Origin: JALHST01 sp963798435
GTDB taxonomy: Bacteria > Bacteroidota > Bacteroidia > Flavobacteriales > Flavobacteriaceae
Assembly (NCBI GenBank): GCA_963798435.1
Contig: CAWCTF010000001.1
Coordinates: 372,001 to 436,000 of the forward strand
DNA: 64,000 nt
Direction: 5' to 3'
Of this stretch, positions 1 to 9,106 are shown piece by piece. The notes under the pieces were generated by a model. The model worked only from the letters and a program-made list of their open reading frames with translations. It did no database searches and was not told the DNA's origin. Made by a program: the position numbers and the translations under genes. The stretch's first letter is position 1. Each line of letters begins with the position of its first letter.

Positions 1-542
1 ACACCAACAAATAGTGTTTTGTTAAAATCAATTAATCCTATGCCAGCAAACTCATACATAGAGGATGAAGTCCCATACCAGTCAAATGCATTGTTATTCA
101 AAGGATACTGAATCTTTAGTCTTATTTGCTTATCAAACCCTTCTAAGACTCCATCACTTCCATTACAAACGTATCTGGTAGTTTGTATTTCAGATACATC
201 AAGTATATCGTTTTGATTAATATCAATACCAGTATTAATAATAATACCTCCATTTTCGCATATATCACCTGAAGATTCAATTTCGGTTGTAATTAGGCTA
301 TTTTTTCCAGGTTGACTGCAAATGTATTTAGTATCCGTAATCTCATCTCCATCAAGAATTCCATTAGCATTGTTATCCAATCCGGAATCTATTTTAAGAC
401 CACCAAGTTGGCAATTTGTGCCAGATGATTCATTTGTTGTTTTAATAAGACTTTTTAATCCGCTTGGGCCAATTTCGCCATCCTCACCTTGACATCCAAT
501 AATAAAGATTGCAACAATCATGTATTTCAAATTTTTACCCAT
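1..542 (-). CDS. DUF7151-type surface lipoprotein, N-terminal part
   Basis: The frame opens with ATG at 542 on the minus strand and runs off the left edge, giving about 180 residues. A short hydrophobic leader ends in a Cys at about residue 17 (IFIIGC), consistent with a lipoprotein signal. A collagen-like GEDGEIGPSG stretch follows. Then come two copies of a repeat of about 45 residues with the pattern SLI.TT..SSG..C..GG, I..G.D.N.N.ILD..EI and Y.C, which I recognise as DUF7151. Such proteins are exported in Bacteroidota and their role is unknown. The C-terminal domain lies outside the window. The call rests on the visible repeat; the function is not known. Confidence 0.75.
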   Translation of the reverse strand, partial: MGKNLKYMIVAIFIIGCQGEDGEIGPSGLKSLIKTTNESSGTNCQLGGLKIDSGLDNNANGILDGDEITDTKYICSQPGKNSLITTEIESSGDICENGGIIINTGIDINQNDILDVSEIQTTRYVCNGSDGVLEGFDKQIRLKIQYPLNNNAFDWYGTSSSMYEFAGIGLIDFNKTLFVG

Positions 543-831
543 AGAATATTAGTTTTTAATTACTTCTAACGCTAATCTATAAAATGTATGCGTTTAAATA
601 CCTACATCTTTGTCCCACGTTGCAAACGAAATTTAATAGCATACACTTTAAGAACCTAAAATACAGCATATGTTTTATAGACATTGGTGGTGGTTCGTTG
701 TTTTCTCGTCAATTAAAGTATTTTTTTTACTTCGGATTTCAGATTCTATTAAATTTTTGATCGATTAAAGTCTGTTGAAAGTGAGGGGCTAAGTTAAAAG
801 GGTCGCTCCTTACAATGACAGGCAAAGCTCA

Positions 832-1326
832 TTATAGCTGATGTTGATTTGGCCAAGGTCTCCCTTTGCCTGTTTCACATAATAATTTCAGGCTTCTGAG
901 AAATTGTCCCCAAGTGTAGCTACACTCTGCAAACATTGGTGTATAATCTGCCCAATCATCGTGATGAAAAATCAGCATTGTCCCTTCCTCACTACTTTGT
1001 TGTTCTATCTGACCTAATATTTCTGGGTTGGTGTTCAATAGATTTTTTTTGTTCTTTGATATTAGTGTAAAAGAAATGTTAGTGCCTACCCACTCCGCAT
1101 CACCTTTTATACAATTCCATTTAACAAGTTCAGAAGGACTTAGGTCCATAATTTTCATTTCCTTGAAATAGTCATTTCCAAATGGAAAACGTGAAACACT
1201 ATTTAATTCTGTTTTTGCAACTGTATTGGGAGTCCACCAAGCTGATAGTCCTTCTTCGCTTGTGATTGCTTTGTAAATTTTTTCAGCCGAAGCTCCAATA
1301 AGTAAATTATGTCGAATGTTAGGCAT
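832..1326 (-). CDS. SRPBCC (AHSA1-like) domain protein
   Basis: A 164-residue soluble protein with the AHSA1/SRPBCC beginning: an N-terminal strand, the ASAEKIYKAITSEEGLSAWW helix region, and a closing helix with a Trp (TWGQFLRSLKLLCETGKG). The family forms a helix-grip fold with a hydrophobic pocket. Its members bind lipids, hydrophobic metabolites or partner proteins, and the ligand here cannot be read from sequence. The length is usual for the family. It stands alone between two gene-poor stretches and is the first of six SRPBCC domains in the window. It ends in RPWPNQ, a tail seen in several Bacteroidota relatives. Confidence 0.8.
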   Translation of the reverse strand: MPNIRHNLLIGASAEKIYKAITSEEGLSAWWTPNTVAKTELNSVSRFPFGNDYFKEMKIMDLSPSELVKWNCIKGDAEWVGTNISFTLISKNKKNLLNTNPEILGQIEQQSSEEGTMLIFHHDDWADYTPMFAECSYTWGQFLRSLKLLCETGKGRPWPNQHQL

Positions 1327-1837
1327 TATTAAACAGTTTTAATTGTCAAATATTAATTGTGTTTCTATTCTGTCAAAAGCTTGTAAGGTGTCACTTTACA
1401 ATGACCGCCAATTTACTTGTAGAACTATGATACGACATTAGTCAAATCAAGCGACAATCTTCGATTTGATCGATTACTTATTTAGGCTGTATTTCATTTG
1501 AATTTTATAGGAACACCATTAATGCTCCTCAAAAAAAGCGACCAAAATACAGACCATCACGAAACAAATAGCGAAAAAGCAAAATAGGGTAATGTAGTTA
1601 AGCATAGGTAGGAAATTTCTACCAATCTAATAAAATTAGTAGGAAATCACATTTCCATAAGGTTATTTTCGATTAATGGTAATCACGAAACAATCATTTT
1701 TCTTGCATTTTTAGGCTTACACCATCCTTGAACCGGAAATTGTTTATTGTAATGATGCGTCGAGACACCCCCTTTTTTCAGGGTTATTTGATCGATGAAC
1801 AGCCCATGAAGTTTACACGCTAAAAACGATTTCCGAT
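1327..1837. other. gene-free stretch
   Basis: I see no convincing coding frame or RNA gene in these 511 bases. The region is AT-rich and separates two minus-strand genes, so it should carry the promoter of the SRPBCC gene at 832-1326 and the 3' end of nothing on the plus strand. No clear terminator hairpin was found. Confidence 0.5.
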
Positions 1838-2215
1838 TTATTTAAAGAGGGGCGCATATTTGGCCCTGTTTTCATACACTACCCAAATGAATATGGCCGT
1901 CAAGACCAACACCATCGGCAGGCTAGAGGGGTCTACAAAAATATGGGTCATCAAAATCCCCACCAGGATCGGAAAAATTACCAAGGCCCCTAACGCCCTG
2001 GTTTTAGGAATAATAAACAAGAGACCTCCGATTATTTCAAACAGGGCAAGCAATGGCATCAACCAAATAATCTCCTGCATCGCGCCAAAATCGTTCATTA
2101 ATTCTACATCGAGATTTTCAGGCACAGGGATGTAATTAAAGAACTTGTTCAGTCCGGCGTTCACGAACATAAGACCAAAGATGAGACTGGCAATAAATAG
2201 TATTTTTGATTTCAT
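1838..2215 (-). CDS. DoxX-like integral membrane protein
   Basis: A 125-residue protein with four hydrophobic segments: an N-terminal helix ending in VNAGLNKFFNY, two central helices around WLMPLLALFEIIGGLLFIIP and ALVIFPILVGILMTH, and a C-terminal helix before a short charged tail. The order and the NAGLNKFF motif match the DoxX/DoxD-like family of small inner-membrane proteins. Some members are linked to thiol or redox stress, but the reaction of this subgroup is not established. A close paralog lies at 27230-27607 in an ArsR-led operon. This copy has no operon partner. Confidence 0.8.
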   Translation of the reverse strand: MKSKILFIASLIFGLMFVNAGLNKFFNYIPVPENLDVELMNDFGAMQEIIWLMPLLALFEIIGGLLFIIPKTRALGALVIFPILVGILMTHIFVDPSSLPMVLVLTAIFIWVVYENRAKYAPLFK

Positions 2216-2581
2216 AGGTAGAACGAATTTATAGTTTTAGCTAATTTAAGAAAACTACTGAATTGTTTTAAGCTACCGGTCGCCTGTAAAAAATGTCCCT
2301 AAAACAACTCGAGAACTCTTTATGGTATTATTCCCCGAAACAAAATGCTTTTCGTACCCTGCTATCAACAGAACCAAAAAGCCCTATCGCGTCATTAATG
2401 AATACGATATGAAACAGTCGACAGACCTACTAAAAAACACGTGCGCGATTTCTCCCTAAATTTCTGTCCGTTTGAAATGGCCCCTTGAAACTGTGCGTTT
2501 TCCGGGAAAGTAAAAACTCTTTGAAAATATATTAAATTCGTAAATTACATAACATCGGGCTTCCCCAAAAGTTACAAAAAC
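2216..2581. other. divergent intergenic region
   Basis: These 366 bases lie between the divergent doxX-like and araC-like genes and must hold both promoters. I see an AT-rich tract just before 2582 but no strong TAnnTTTG element, and no gene. Confidence 0.45.
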
Positions 2582-3001
2582 ATGGAGCAATACGAAAAAA
2601 TATATGTCTACAAACGCATCGTAAAGGCCAAACTCTTTATTGATCAGTATTATGGTGACAATCTAGACCTTGATAACATTGCAAATCACGCCTATTTTTC
2701 AAAATTTCATTTTATACGATTGTTTAAGTCTGTTTACGGAGTGACCCCGAAGAAATACCTGATAAAGATTAGAATAGATACCGCTAAGATACTTTTATCA
2801 AAAGGGCACTCCGTCACCGAAACCTGCATGATGATCGGGTATGATAGTGTGACTTCCTTTACGGGTATTTTCAAAAAATGGGTCGCAACAACGCCCTCAA
2901 CCTATAAAAACGAGCAAGAATTAAAAAGAAAGGCCATTCGTACCAACCCATTACAGTTTATACCCAATTGTTTCGCGGAAACATATGGTTGGCTAAAATA
3001 G
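2582..3001 (+). CDS. AraC-family transcriptional regulator, DNA-binding domain only
   Basis: A 139-residue protein consisting almost entirely of an AraC-type double helix-turn-helix. The first motif is LDLDNIANHAYFSKFHFIRL and the second GHSVTETCMMIGYDSVTSFT, followed by the usual FKKWVATTPSTYK. There is no N-terminal ligand-binding domain, so it binds DNA without an obvious fused sensor. The gene precedes VOC and DUF1569 genes on the same strand (58 and 3 bp gaps) and probably controls them or itself. The short form is common in Bacteroidota. Confidence 0.88.
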   Translation: MEQYEKIYVYKRIVKAKLFIDQYYGDNLDLDNIANHAYFSKFHFIRLFKSVYGVTPKKYLIKIRIDTAKILLSKGHSVTETCMMIGYDSVTSFTGIFKKWVATTPSTYKNEQELKRKAIRTNPLQFIPNCFAETYGWLK

Positions 3002-3059
3002 CAATTTTCGAGAGCTGTCTGTTCAAGGTATTCGTTAGTATTGCTTTAAAAATAAGAAT

Positions 3060-3473
3060 ATGATAACTAAAGTAACGCACATGTGTATTTATGTGCTTGA
3101 TCAAGAAAGTGCCTATGATTTTTATGTAAATAAACTCGGATTCAGGGTTCATACAGACGCCCCGATGGGGGAAGGTGCTAGATGGCTAACAGTTACGCCC
3201 CCCGAGCAACCCGAATTGGAAATAACGCTTTTTTTGGTGGTCGAAGGTGCCATGTATGACACCGAGACTTTTCAGGCCATGTCCTCGTTAATTAGAAAAG
3301 GAGCTTTCGGGCCAGCGGTTTTTACATGCAAAAATCTTTTGGCCACCTATGAGGAATTGAAATCCAAGGGCGTGGTTTTTAAAAAGCCTCCCACCAAGGA
3401 ATTCTATGGTTTTGAAGCCCTGTTCGTCGACGATTCGGGAAACTGGTTTTCATTAGGACAAATGAATTCTTAA
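3060..3473 (+). CDS. VOC family (glyoxalase/bleomycin-resistance-like) protein
   Basis: A 137-residue protein with the paired beta-alpha-beta-beta-beta modules of the VOC fold. It starts ITKVTHMCIYVLDQESAYDF, with YVNKLGFRV as the family's signature first helix and strand. It closes with GFEALFVDDSGNWFSLGQ, where a metal-binding Glu and the D.dGN element are normally found. VOC proteins isomerise, cleave or bind small metabolites, and the substrate is not readable here. It follows the araC-like gene and is three bases from the next gene, so it is probably co-transcribed. Confidence 0.85.
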   Translation: MITKVTHMCIYVLDQESAYDFYVNKLGFRVHTDAPMGEGARWLTVTPPEQPELEITLFLVVEGAMYDTETFQAMSSLIRKGAFGPAVFTCKNLLATYEELKSKGVVFKKPPTKEFYGFEALFVDDSGNWFSLGQMNS

Positions 3474-3476
3474 AAT

Positions 3477-3926
3477 ATGAAATCAATTTTTAATCAAGCG
3501 ATTCGAAATGAAGTAGTTGCTCGAATTGAGCTACTCACCGAACACAGCAAACCCCTTTGGGGAAAAATGACCGTCGGGCAAATGGTACGTCACTGTGCCT
3601 TGTGTGAGGATTACTATTTCGGCAACATACAGGTCAAGCGTTCATTTTTAGGGCGAATCGTTGGGCAGTCTGCCATCAAGAGTATCCTAAAAAATGAAAC
3701 CTCGGGGATTGGGAGAAACGCTCCAACCTCAGCTAAATTTCAAGTAAATGAAAAAATTTCGGATTTAGGTACTGAGAAGGATGCTTGGATTGTATTAATC
3801 GAACGTTATGCCACATTTGAAAAAGCCTATTTTACCCATTGGTTCTTTGGCAAGATGACCAAAACCCAATTAGGGGAATTCATTTATAAGCATTGCGACC
3901 ATCATTTAAAACAATTCGCCGTTTAA
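3477..3926 (+). CDS. DUF1569 (DinB-superfamily) protein
   Basis: A 149-residue protein. The pattern LWGKMTVGQMVRHCALCEDYYFG near residue 30 and the C-terminal HWFFGKMTKTQLGEFIYKHCDHHLKQF match DUF1569, a branch of the DinB/YfiT four-helix-bundle superfamily. The histidines at HC, THW and HCDHH are positioned to bind a metal, as in other DinB-like enzymes. Some superfamily members are thiol transferases, but DUF1569 itself has no proven reaction. The start codon lies three bases after the VOC stop, so the two genes form an operon. Confidence 0.82.
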   Translation: MKSIFNQAIRNEVVARIELLTEHSKPLWGKMTVGQMVRHCALCEDYYFGNIQVKRSFLGRIVGQSAIKSILKNETSGIGRNAPTSAKFQVNEKISDLGTEKDAWIVLIERYATFEKAYFTHWFFGKMTKTQLGEFIYKHCDHHLKQFAV

Positions 3927-4228
3927 TACATAAAAAAATGCCCAATGAGACTATAACTAGTAGCTTGTTTCCTTCCCGTCTGAATTGCGATAACTAACGG
4001 AGTCGCATTAATGTATATGTATTCGACAGTTACCCTGCGGAAAGCAGGTAAGTAGACTAGTAATTTTTTTGGCAGCACGCCGATGATCGAAAAATAATTT
4101 ACACCCTCGAAAACACTGCAGCGCTAATAAGTATCTGTAATTAGAAAATAACCTATGGGAAACCGCCGCAAACACATCAGCCTGCACCGAATTGTAAACT
4201 ATTTTATAGCCCTTCAAAGCAACCTGAT
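3927..4228. other. gene-free stretch before the symporter
   Basis: No supported gene. The symporter frame is open back to about 4145 without an ATG, so part of this stretch could be 5' coding sequence if a non-standard upstream start is used. Confidence 0.4.
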
Positions 4229-5626
4229 TTGTTAACCCTTTCCATATTAGTCTATATCGCAATAACACTTGCCATCGGTTTTTGGGCATCCAAAAGAATA
4301 AAAACGACCAATGACTTTACCCTTGCCGGAAAGAGCCTGCCAATGACCTTGGTAGGTGTCACCATCTTTGCCACGTGGTTTGGTCCGGAAATGATCATGG
4401 GCGTACCCGGCCAATTTGTAGAAAGGGGTATTATGGGAATTATTACCGATCAATTCGGCAATATGCTTTGTCTAGGTCTGGTGGCATTTTTTTATGCCCG
4501 GCGTCTTTATAAGATGAATATCATTACGTTGGGCGATTTTTTTAAGCTACGCTATAATAAGTCGCTTGAAATAGCCTCTTCGATAATTATCGTTATTACC
4601 TATTTCTTTTGGATCGCCGCCCAATTCGTAGCCCTGGCCTACCTATTCGCATCGGTAATCGGTACTTCAATTACAAGCGGAATTTTACTTGGTGCGGCAA
4701 TCGTTGTCATCTATACCTATATTGGCGGTATGTGGGCGGTGAGCCTGACCGATTTGCTGCAGAGTATTCTTATCGTAATCGGATTGTTAATCGTACTTGC
4801 AACTATTCTTGCCAAAACCGGCGGAATCGAACCGCTCTTCGCTAACAAGCCCGAAACCTTTTTTAACTTTTTTCCGGAAAACGGGATTTATAATTGGACC
4901 GATTATCTGGCCATGTGGATGGCCTTCGGGCTTGGCGCCATCCCGGCCCAGGAGATCTACCAACGTGTATTTTCAGCGAAATCGGCGAAAGCCGGAGTAC
5001 AGGGGGTCGTTCTGAGTGCCATTTTGTTGTTTACCATTACGACCATACCCCTAATTATAGGACTTGGCGCCGCCTATCTACACCCTGAGTTGATGGGGGA
5101 TGATAACGGACAAAACCTGATTCCGAGTATGGTTACCCAGTATGCCAGTATCCCCGTGCAAATGCTTTTCTTCGGGGCCCTTATTTCGGCAATTTTGAGT
5201 ACATCAAGTGGGGCCATGCTTTCCCCGGCCACTATCATCGGGGAAAATTTTTTAAAGCGCTATGTACCGGATATTTCTGATAAAAGCTTACTGTTCTATA
5301 CAAGAATGAGCGTGATCTTGGTGGCAATAATCTGTTGTTTTTTGGCATTTAATGATGCCAACATCCATGGTTTGGTCGTGGCATCAACGGTCTTGCTCAT
5401 GGTTTGCCTTTTCGCACCGTTGACCTTTGGGCTTTTTTGGAAAAAAGCATCGGTTTTTGGGGCATGGACGTCCATTTTTGCAGGCGGCCTAGTTTGGTTT
5501 TTTTGCGACTCGTTTGAAACGCGCATCGACCCGACGATCTATGGAACGATCAGCAGTTGTTTGGGACTGGTATTCGGTAGTTTTTTATGGCCAAATAGCA
5601 GCGAAGAGAAGATGGATGCAGCATAG
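4229..5626 (+). CDS. Sodium:solute symporter family transporter
   Basis: A 465-residue polytopic inner-membrane protein with about 12-13 hydrophobic helices, the usual length for the SSS family. The first helix is followed by TNDFTLAGKSLPM, the conserved loop of this family, then TWFGPEMIMG. Helix 5 carries YTYIGGMWAV and the later core AILSTSSGAMLSPATI, where the sodium-site Ser/Thr residues are found. It would co-transport Na+ with an organic solute, which the sequence does not identify. The start is uncertain: the frame has no ATG near its beginning and TTG at 4229 fits the family's N-terminus best. No neighbouring catabolic gene hints at the substrate. Confidence 0.88.
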   Translation: MLTLSILVYIAITLAIGFWASKRIKTTNDFTLAGKSLPMTLVGVTIFATWFGPEMIMGVPGQFVERGIMGIITDQFGNMLCLGLVAFFYARRLYKMNIITLGDFFKLRYNKSLEIASSIIIVITYFFWIAAQFVALAYLFASVIGTSITSGILLGAAIVVIYTYIGGMWAVSLTDLLQSILIVIGLLIVLATILAKTGGIEPLFANKPETFFNFFPENGIYNWTDYLAMWMAFGLGAIPAQEIYQRVFSAKSAKAGVQGVVLSAILLFTITTIPLIIGLGAAYLHPELMGDDNGQNLIPSMVTQYASIPVQMLFFGALISAILSTSSGAMLSPATIIGENFLKRYVPDISDKSLLFYTRMSVILVAIICCFLAFNDANIHGLVVASTVLLMVCLFAPLTFGLFWKKASVFGAWTSIFAGGLVWFFCDSFETRIDPTIYGTISSCLGLVFGSFLWPNSSEEKMDAA

Positions 5627-5989
5627 TAGCCGTTTTTTTAAAGTCTTAAAAAGGTAAACGAACAAGCTTCAAATCAATAGTTTTTTTAAAATCATAACGG
5701 CATCGCTGCACCGATAGCCCACAGGAAGGAAATGGGATATATACTACTGGCGCTGGGATAAATCAAAAAGTCTGTGTATTTTTATACTGCCCGTCTGCGG
5801 TAAGCAAGTCGGCCATACGGATACGAAATGAGATGGCATTTGGCTTTTTGAATAAAAAGCGTAGATCAGAATTAAAAGCTTTTGTTTTATAGGTTGCCCA
5901 GTAAGCGATTCGGCCGGCCTTAATAAAAGGGTCTTGTTTGCTCCCCACAGCGTATTATCGGGCTTTTATACTTCATATAAAACCTGAAC
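5627..5989. other. gene-free stretch
   Basis: 363 bases without a supported gene. A 61-codon minus-strand frame with a GTG start (5763-5948) is open but has no recognised family, so I do not call it. Confidence 0.4.
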
Positions 5990-6451
5990 ATGGAAAAGAT
6001 TTCAAAGCAATTAAAAATTAAAGGATCGGCAGAAAACGCTTTTAAAAGATTCGTCGACGATTTGAATGCATGGTGGCCGAAGGAATATACCTGGTCTCAG
6101 GATAAACTCGAAAAAATATATATCGAAAGGAAACTGAACGGATTATGTACAGAGATTGGTCCGCACGGGTTTCGTTGCGATTGGGGAAGGGTCACGACAT
6201 TTGTCGAACCTAAGAATATCGAACTAAAATGGCAAATAAGTCCGAAACGTGAGCCCGTACCGGATCCGCACAAAGCAAGTGACATAACTTTGAGTTTTGT
6301 TCAGGATGGGGATGCAACAATCTTACATTTTGAACATTTTAATTTCGGAAATCATGGAAAAGGTTCAGAAGACTATCGAAAAATGATGGCTTCTGAACAA
6401 GGATGGGAGTATATCTTAAACAGCTATAGAAACTATTGTGAGGGTAAATAA
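5990..6451 (+). CDS. SRPBCC (AHSA1-like) domain protein
   Basis: A 153-residue soluble protein with the AHSA1-like layout: an N-terminal strand, the helix GSAENAFKRFVDDLNAWWPK, central strands including GHGFRCDWGRV-like turns, and a C-terminal amphipathic helix beginning GWEYILNSYRNY. The family forms a ligand-binding helix-grip fold. No catalytic residues are diagnostic and no partner gene is adjacent. It is only distantly similar to the copy at 832-1326. Confidence 0.78.
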   Translation: MEKISKQLKIKGSAENAFKRFVDDLNAWWPKEYTWSQDKLEKIYIERKLNGLCTEIGPHGFRCDWGRVTTFVEPKNIELKWQISPKREPVPDPHKASDITLSFVQDGDATILHFEHFNFGNHGKGSEDYRKMMASEQGWEYILNSYRNYCEGK

Positions 6452-8048
6452 GAGCATGCTATTGGAGGAATTATGACCACTTCTCATCTGTTTGTCTGCA
6501 GAAGTTGTGATAGGAAGGGTTTCACATCTTAAAAATGTTAACTTTAGGTGCCACCATGGTTTCAGGCGGAAAAATCATAATGGACCACTATAACACCTTA
6601 CGATTGAATTACAAATTCAGCATTTTATGAAAAATGCTATTAGTACTCGTTAATGGCAATGGCGACTTTTATCAGGTAAGTCAGGAAGTAAATTTAATCA
6701 AAATCTTCGACTTGAGGAACAAAAATTTACCCTACCGATTTAAAGATCATATTGCACAATTGAAAAGTTAAAAAGCGATAATTGGATTGGTGGAAGAAAT
6801 ATTTTTTTACCCTTTTCCACCGACGAACAGAACTTTTAGCAAATATTGGAGAATTTGCAATTCTTACCATTTTCCGAGGAATTAACCGTTACATGGAAAA
6901 AATCTATATGATGATCGTGATTATTAATGATAGTTCGTCTATAACGTATTTGGAATTTGATTAATCCGAACAACAAAAGGCAAAAAATAATAGGGACTCA
7001 ATGAATAGCTTGGTTAGCTCGGAAAAAAATTGTTGTCAAAGGAAAGTTTCACTAATGAAGTTTAAAAATAGATACGGTAGTTGGTTCAGACCTATATTAT
7101 AAATCCATCAACTTTAGGAAAAAATTGGCCATGTTGGATAGTTCTAGAATTAATTCATTTCTGATTGATCAATTTAAAAAAAACAGTGAAAATCCATTTT
7201 CTGAGGAAATAGCAGATAGATTTTTCTTTAGAAATTTGGCGAACAAATCTGAATTGGAAAAACTCTATACGTTCCCTATCCAGTAGTCACCTCGACCATA
7301 TTAAATGAAGAGGAATTAAAGAAGGGAAAGAACGTCTGAGGTTGATTCAGTAAAGCACGTATGACGATATCGAAAAAATGCTAATTAAACACAGACTGAA
7401 TGCAAAGAAGATATTTGGCTAAAAGAAGGTTCTCCGAAGTTCTGATTTTTATACACTATGACAATAAATATTTCGGTGTTGGAGAGAACGCATCTTGACG
7501 ATTTGTCGTTTCGTAAATGAAAACATCATCTTGATTTTTGGTTTATAAATTGCCAAGACCTTGTATTGAAGACCACATTAGATCATGAAAGAACATTTTG
7601 ATTTTTTAAAAAACACCACCATCAGGATTTAATCAGAGTATTTCAATAGATGCCGATCAGAATACATGGTCTTCGATATATATAATACGAATATGAAAAA
7701 CTATTCAAAGCCAAATTATAGGGAACAGGACAATTTCGGTAGGCGAACGAGAACTTTATTCCTCAACTGCTTTCTAAATTTGTTAATTTCAAATAAGACG
7801 GTAATTTCCCTAACCTATTTTTTAGAACAATCGAACTCCAAGGAAAGGTGTTATTTAGAAGTAACTCACAATACTATCAGTCGAAGGGATTTATTAGAAA
7901 AAACGGAAGCAACGCAATAACAGAGGCCTTATTTATATGGCTCATCAAACCTATAGACGAAGAAATATGCAGAAAGGGTTTTACAATACTTGGTAAACTA
8001 TTAATCGGACAATGGCGCCAATCGAGGGAATAGTAGCTGACAATTACA
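6452..8048. other. probable decayed coding region, no intact gene
   Basis: About 1.6 kb with no intact gene. Short open stretches look protein-like but are broken by stops and shifts, for example 6633-6770 plus (45 codons), 7132-7287 plus (51 codons, ending KLYTFPIQ) and fragments around 7460-8030. I could not assign them to a family. The pattern suggests one or more old pseudogenes rather than a long regulatory region. A frameshift-tolerant protein search would be needed to name the ancestor. Confidence 0.4.
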
Positions 8049-8080
8049 AAAAAACCCAAGAACAAGGTCTTGGGTTTTTT
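8049..8080 (-). terminator. bidirectional intrinsic terminator
   Basis: A perfect 13-bp stem, AAAAAACCCAAGA pairing with TCTTGGGTTTTTT, around a six-base loop. A-tracts and T-tracts lie on both sides. It sits about 105 bases beyond the stop of the PorP-like gene at 8186, so it most likely ends that minus-strand operon. The symmetry also lets it stop plus-strand transcripts. Confidence 0.85.
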
Positions 8081-8185
8081 ATTAAAAAGAAATGCCGCTT
8101 GCAAGCGTTCGGTCCCTAAAAGCCATACGTTCGGTAAACCATCCATCTCCCCATTGTGAAAAGCGGTTTAACGGCGTATCAGTAT

Positions 8186-9073
8186 TTATAGTTTTAAATT
8201 AAAGAGTATTTCGTGCGTGCCATTTGACAAATTAGACACCGGCTTTTCAAATGCCGACTCATAGGCATACCCTAGATTGAGCCAATTGCTTACCTTGAAA
8301 ATAAAAAAGCCACTGGCACTCTCATCCAAGCGGTAGGCGGCGCCAACTTCGAAACGCTCCCCCAGTGTTAGTGCCGCCGTTAGTTCGACCGAAAGCGGAG
8401 CCGCATCAACATACCGTATGATGACCGAGGGTTTTAAACCAAAGGTGCTTGAAAGCACAAAATCATACCCTGCTGCGCCATATATATGCACCTTGTCTTT
8501 TCCTAGCTTTGCGAGTCCGTTTTTGTCTTCCAATCGGTCGGGGCTCAAGATCTTGGGAACCGATACGGATGCAAAAAATGCATGGCTTTTCAGGTAGATA
8601 CCCGTTCCTATATTGGGGTTAAAGCTTCCATCGATGTTCATTAAACTGGCATCTGATTGAATACCATAAGTGATGAGTCCGTCGGTATTGGCATTATAGG
8701 AGTTTACCCCCGCCTTTATTCCGAAGAAAAGATCAGTGCCCTCACTTAATTTTAGGCGATATGACAAATCAAGCGCAAGCCAAACCTGGCTCTCGATAAA
8801 CGTTTTATCATTAATGATCGATACGCCCAGACCTACCCCTTTTCCCAAGGGAGTACCAAAGAATATACTCTGGGTCTCGGGTGCTCCTTGTACGTTGGCC
8901 CATTGGCTACGTACATCCAGACCTACTTCAGTGTGTTCTCCGGCCCCTGCGTACGCAGGGTTTATCAAGTTCATGTTGTACCTGTAAAAGGTAAAGCTCG
9001 GGTCTTGTTGGGCTCGTGCCGCGCCGAGTGTCAATAGGGCGATCAGCATTGAATATATATAGCTTCGTTTCAT
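8186..9073 (-). CDS. PorP/SprF family type IX secretion outer-membrane protein
   Basis: A 295-residue protein with a signal peptide (about residues 1-21, ending ARAQQ) followed by the PorP/SprF opening QDPSFTFYRYNMNLINPAYA. The remainder is beta-rich with aromatic strand ends and a C-terminal outer-membrane-type ending (HEILFNLKL). Family members are outer-membrane beta-barrels linked to type IX secretion; SprF of Flavobacterium is needed for its partner SprB. The gene begins 33 bases after the stop of the 840-residue secreted protein, so the two form an operon, as is common for a PorP/SprF paralog and its cargo. Confidence 0.92.
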   Translation of the reverse strand: MKRSYIYSMLIALLTLGAARAQQDPSFTFYRYNMNLINPAYAGAGEHTEVGLDVRSQWANVQGAPETQSIFFGTPLGKGVGLGVSIINDKTFIESQVWLALDLSYRLKLSEGTDLFFGIKAGVNSYNANTDGLITYGIQSDASLMNIDGSFNPNIGTGIYLKSHAFFASVSVPKILSPDRLEDKNGLAKLGKDKVHIYGAAGYDFVLSSTFGLKPSVIIRYVDAAPLSVELTAALTLGERFEVGAAYRLDESASGFFIFKVSNWLNLGYAYESAFEKPVSNLSNGTHEILFNLKL

Positions 9074-9106
9074 CTGTTATTTTTTATGGTGTGATAAAAT
9101 TTTTGG

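Noticed and set aside
5763..5948. 61-codon minus-strand frame with a GTG start
   Set aside because: No family, no conserved start and it lies in an otherwise gene-free stretch; not enough to call a gene.
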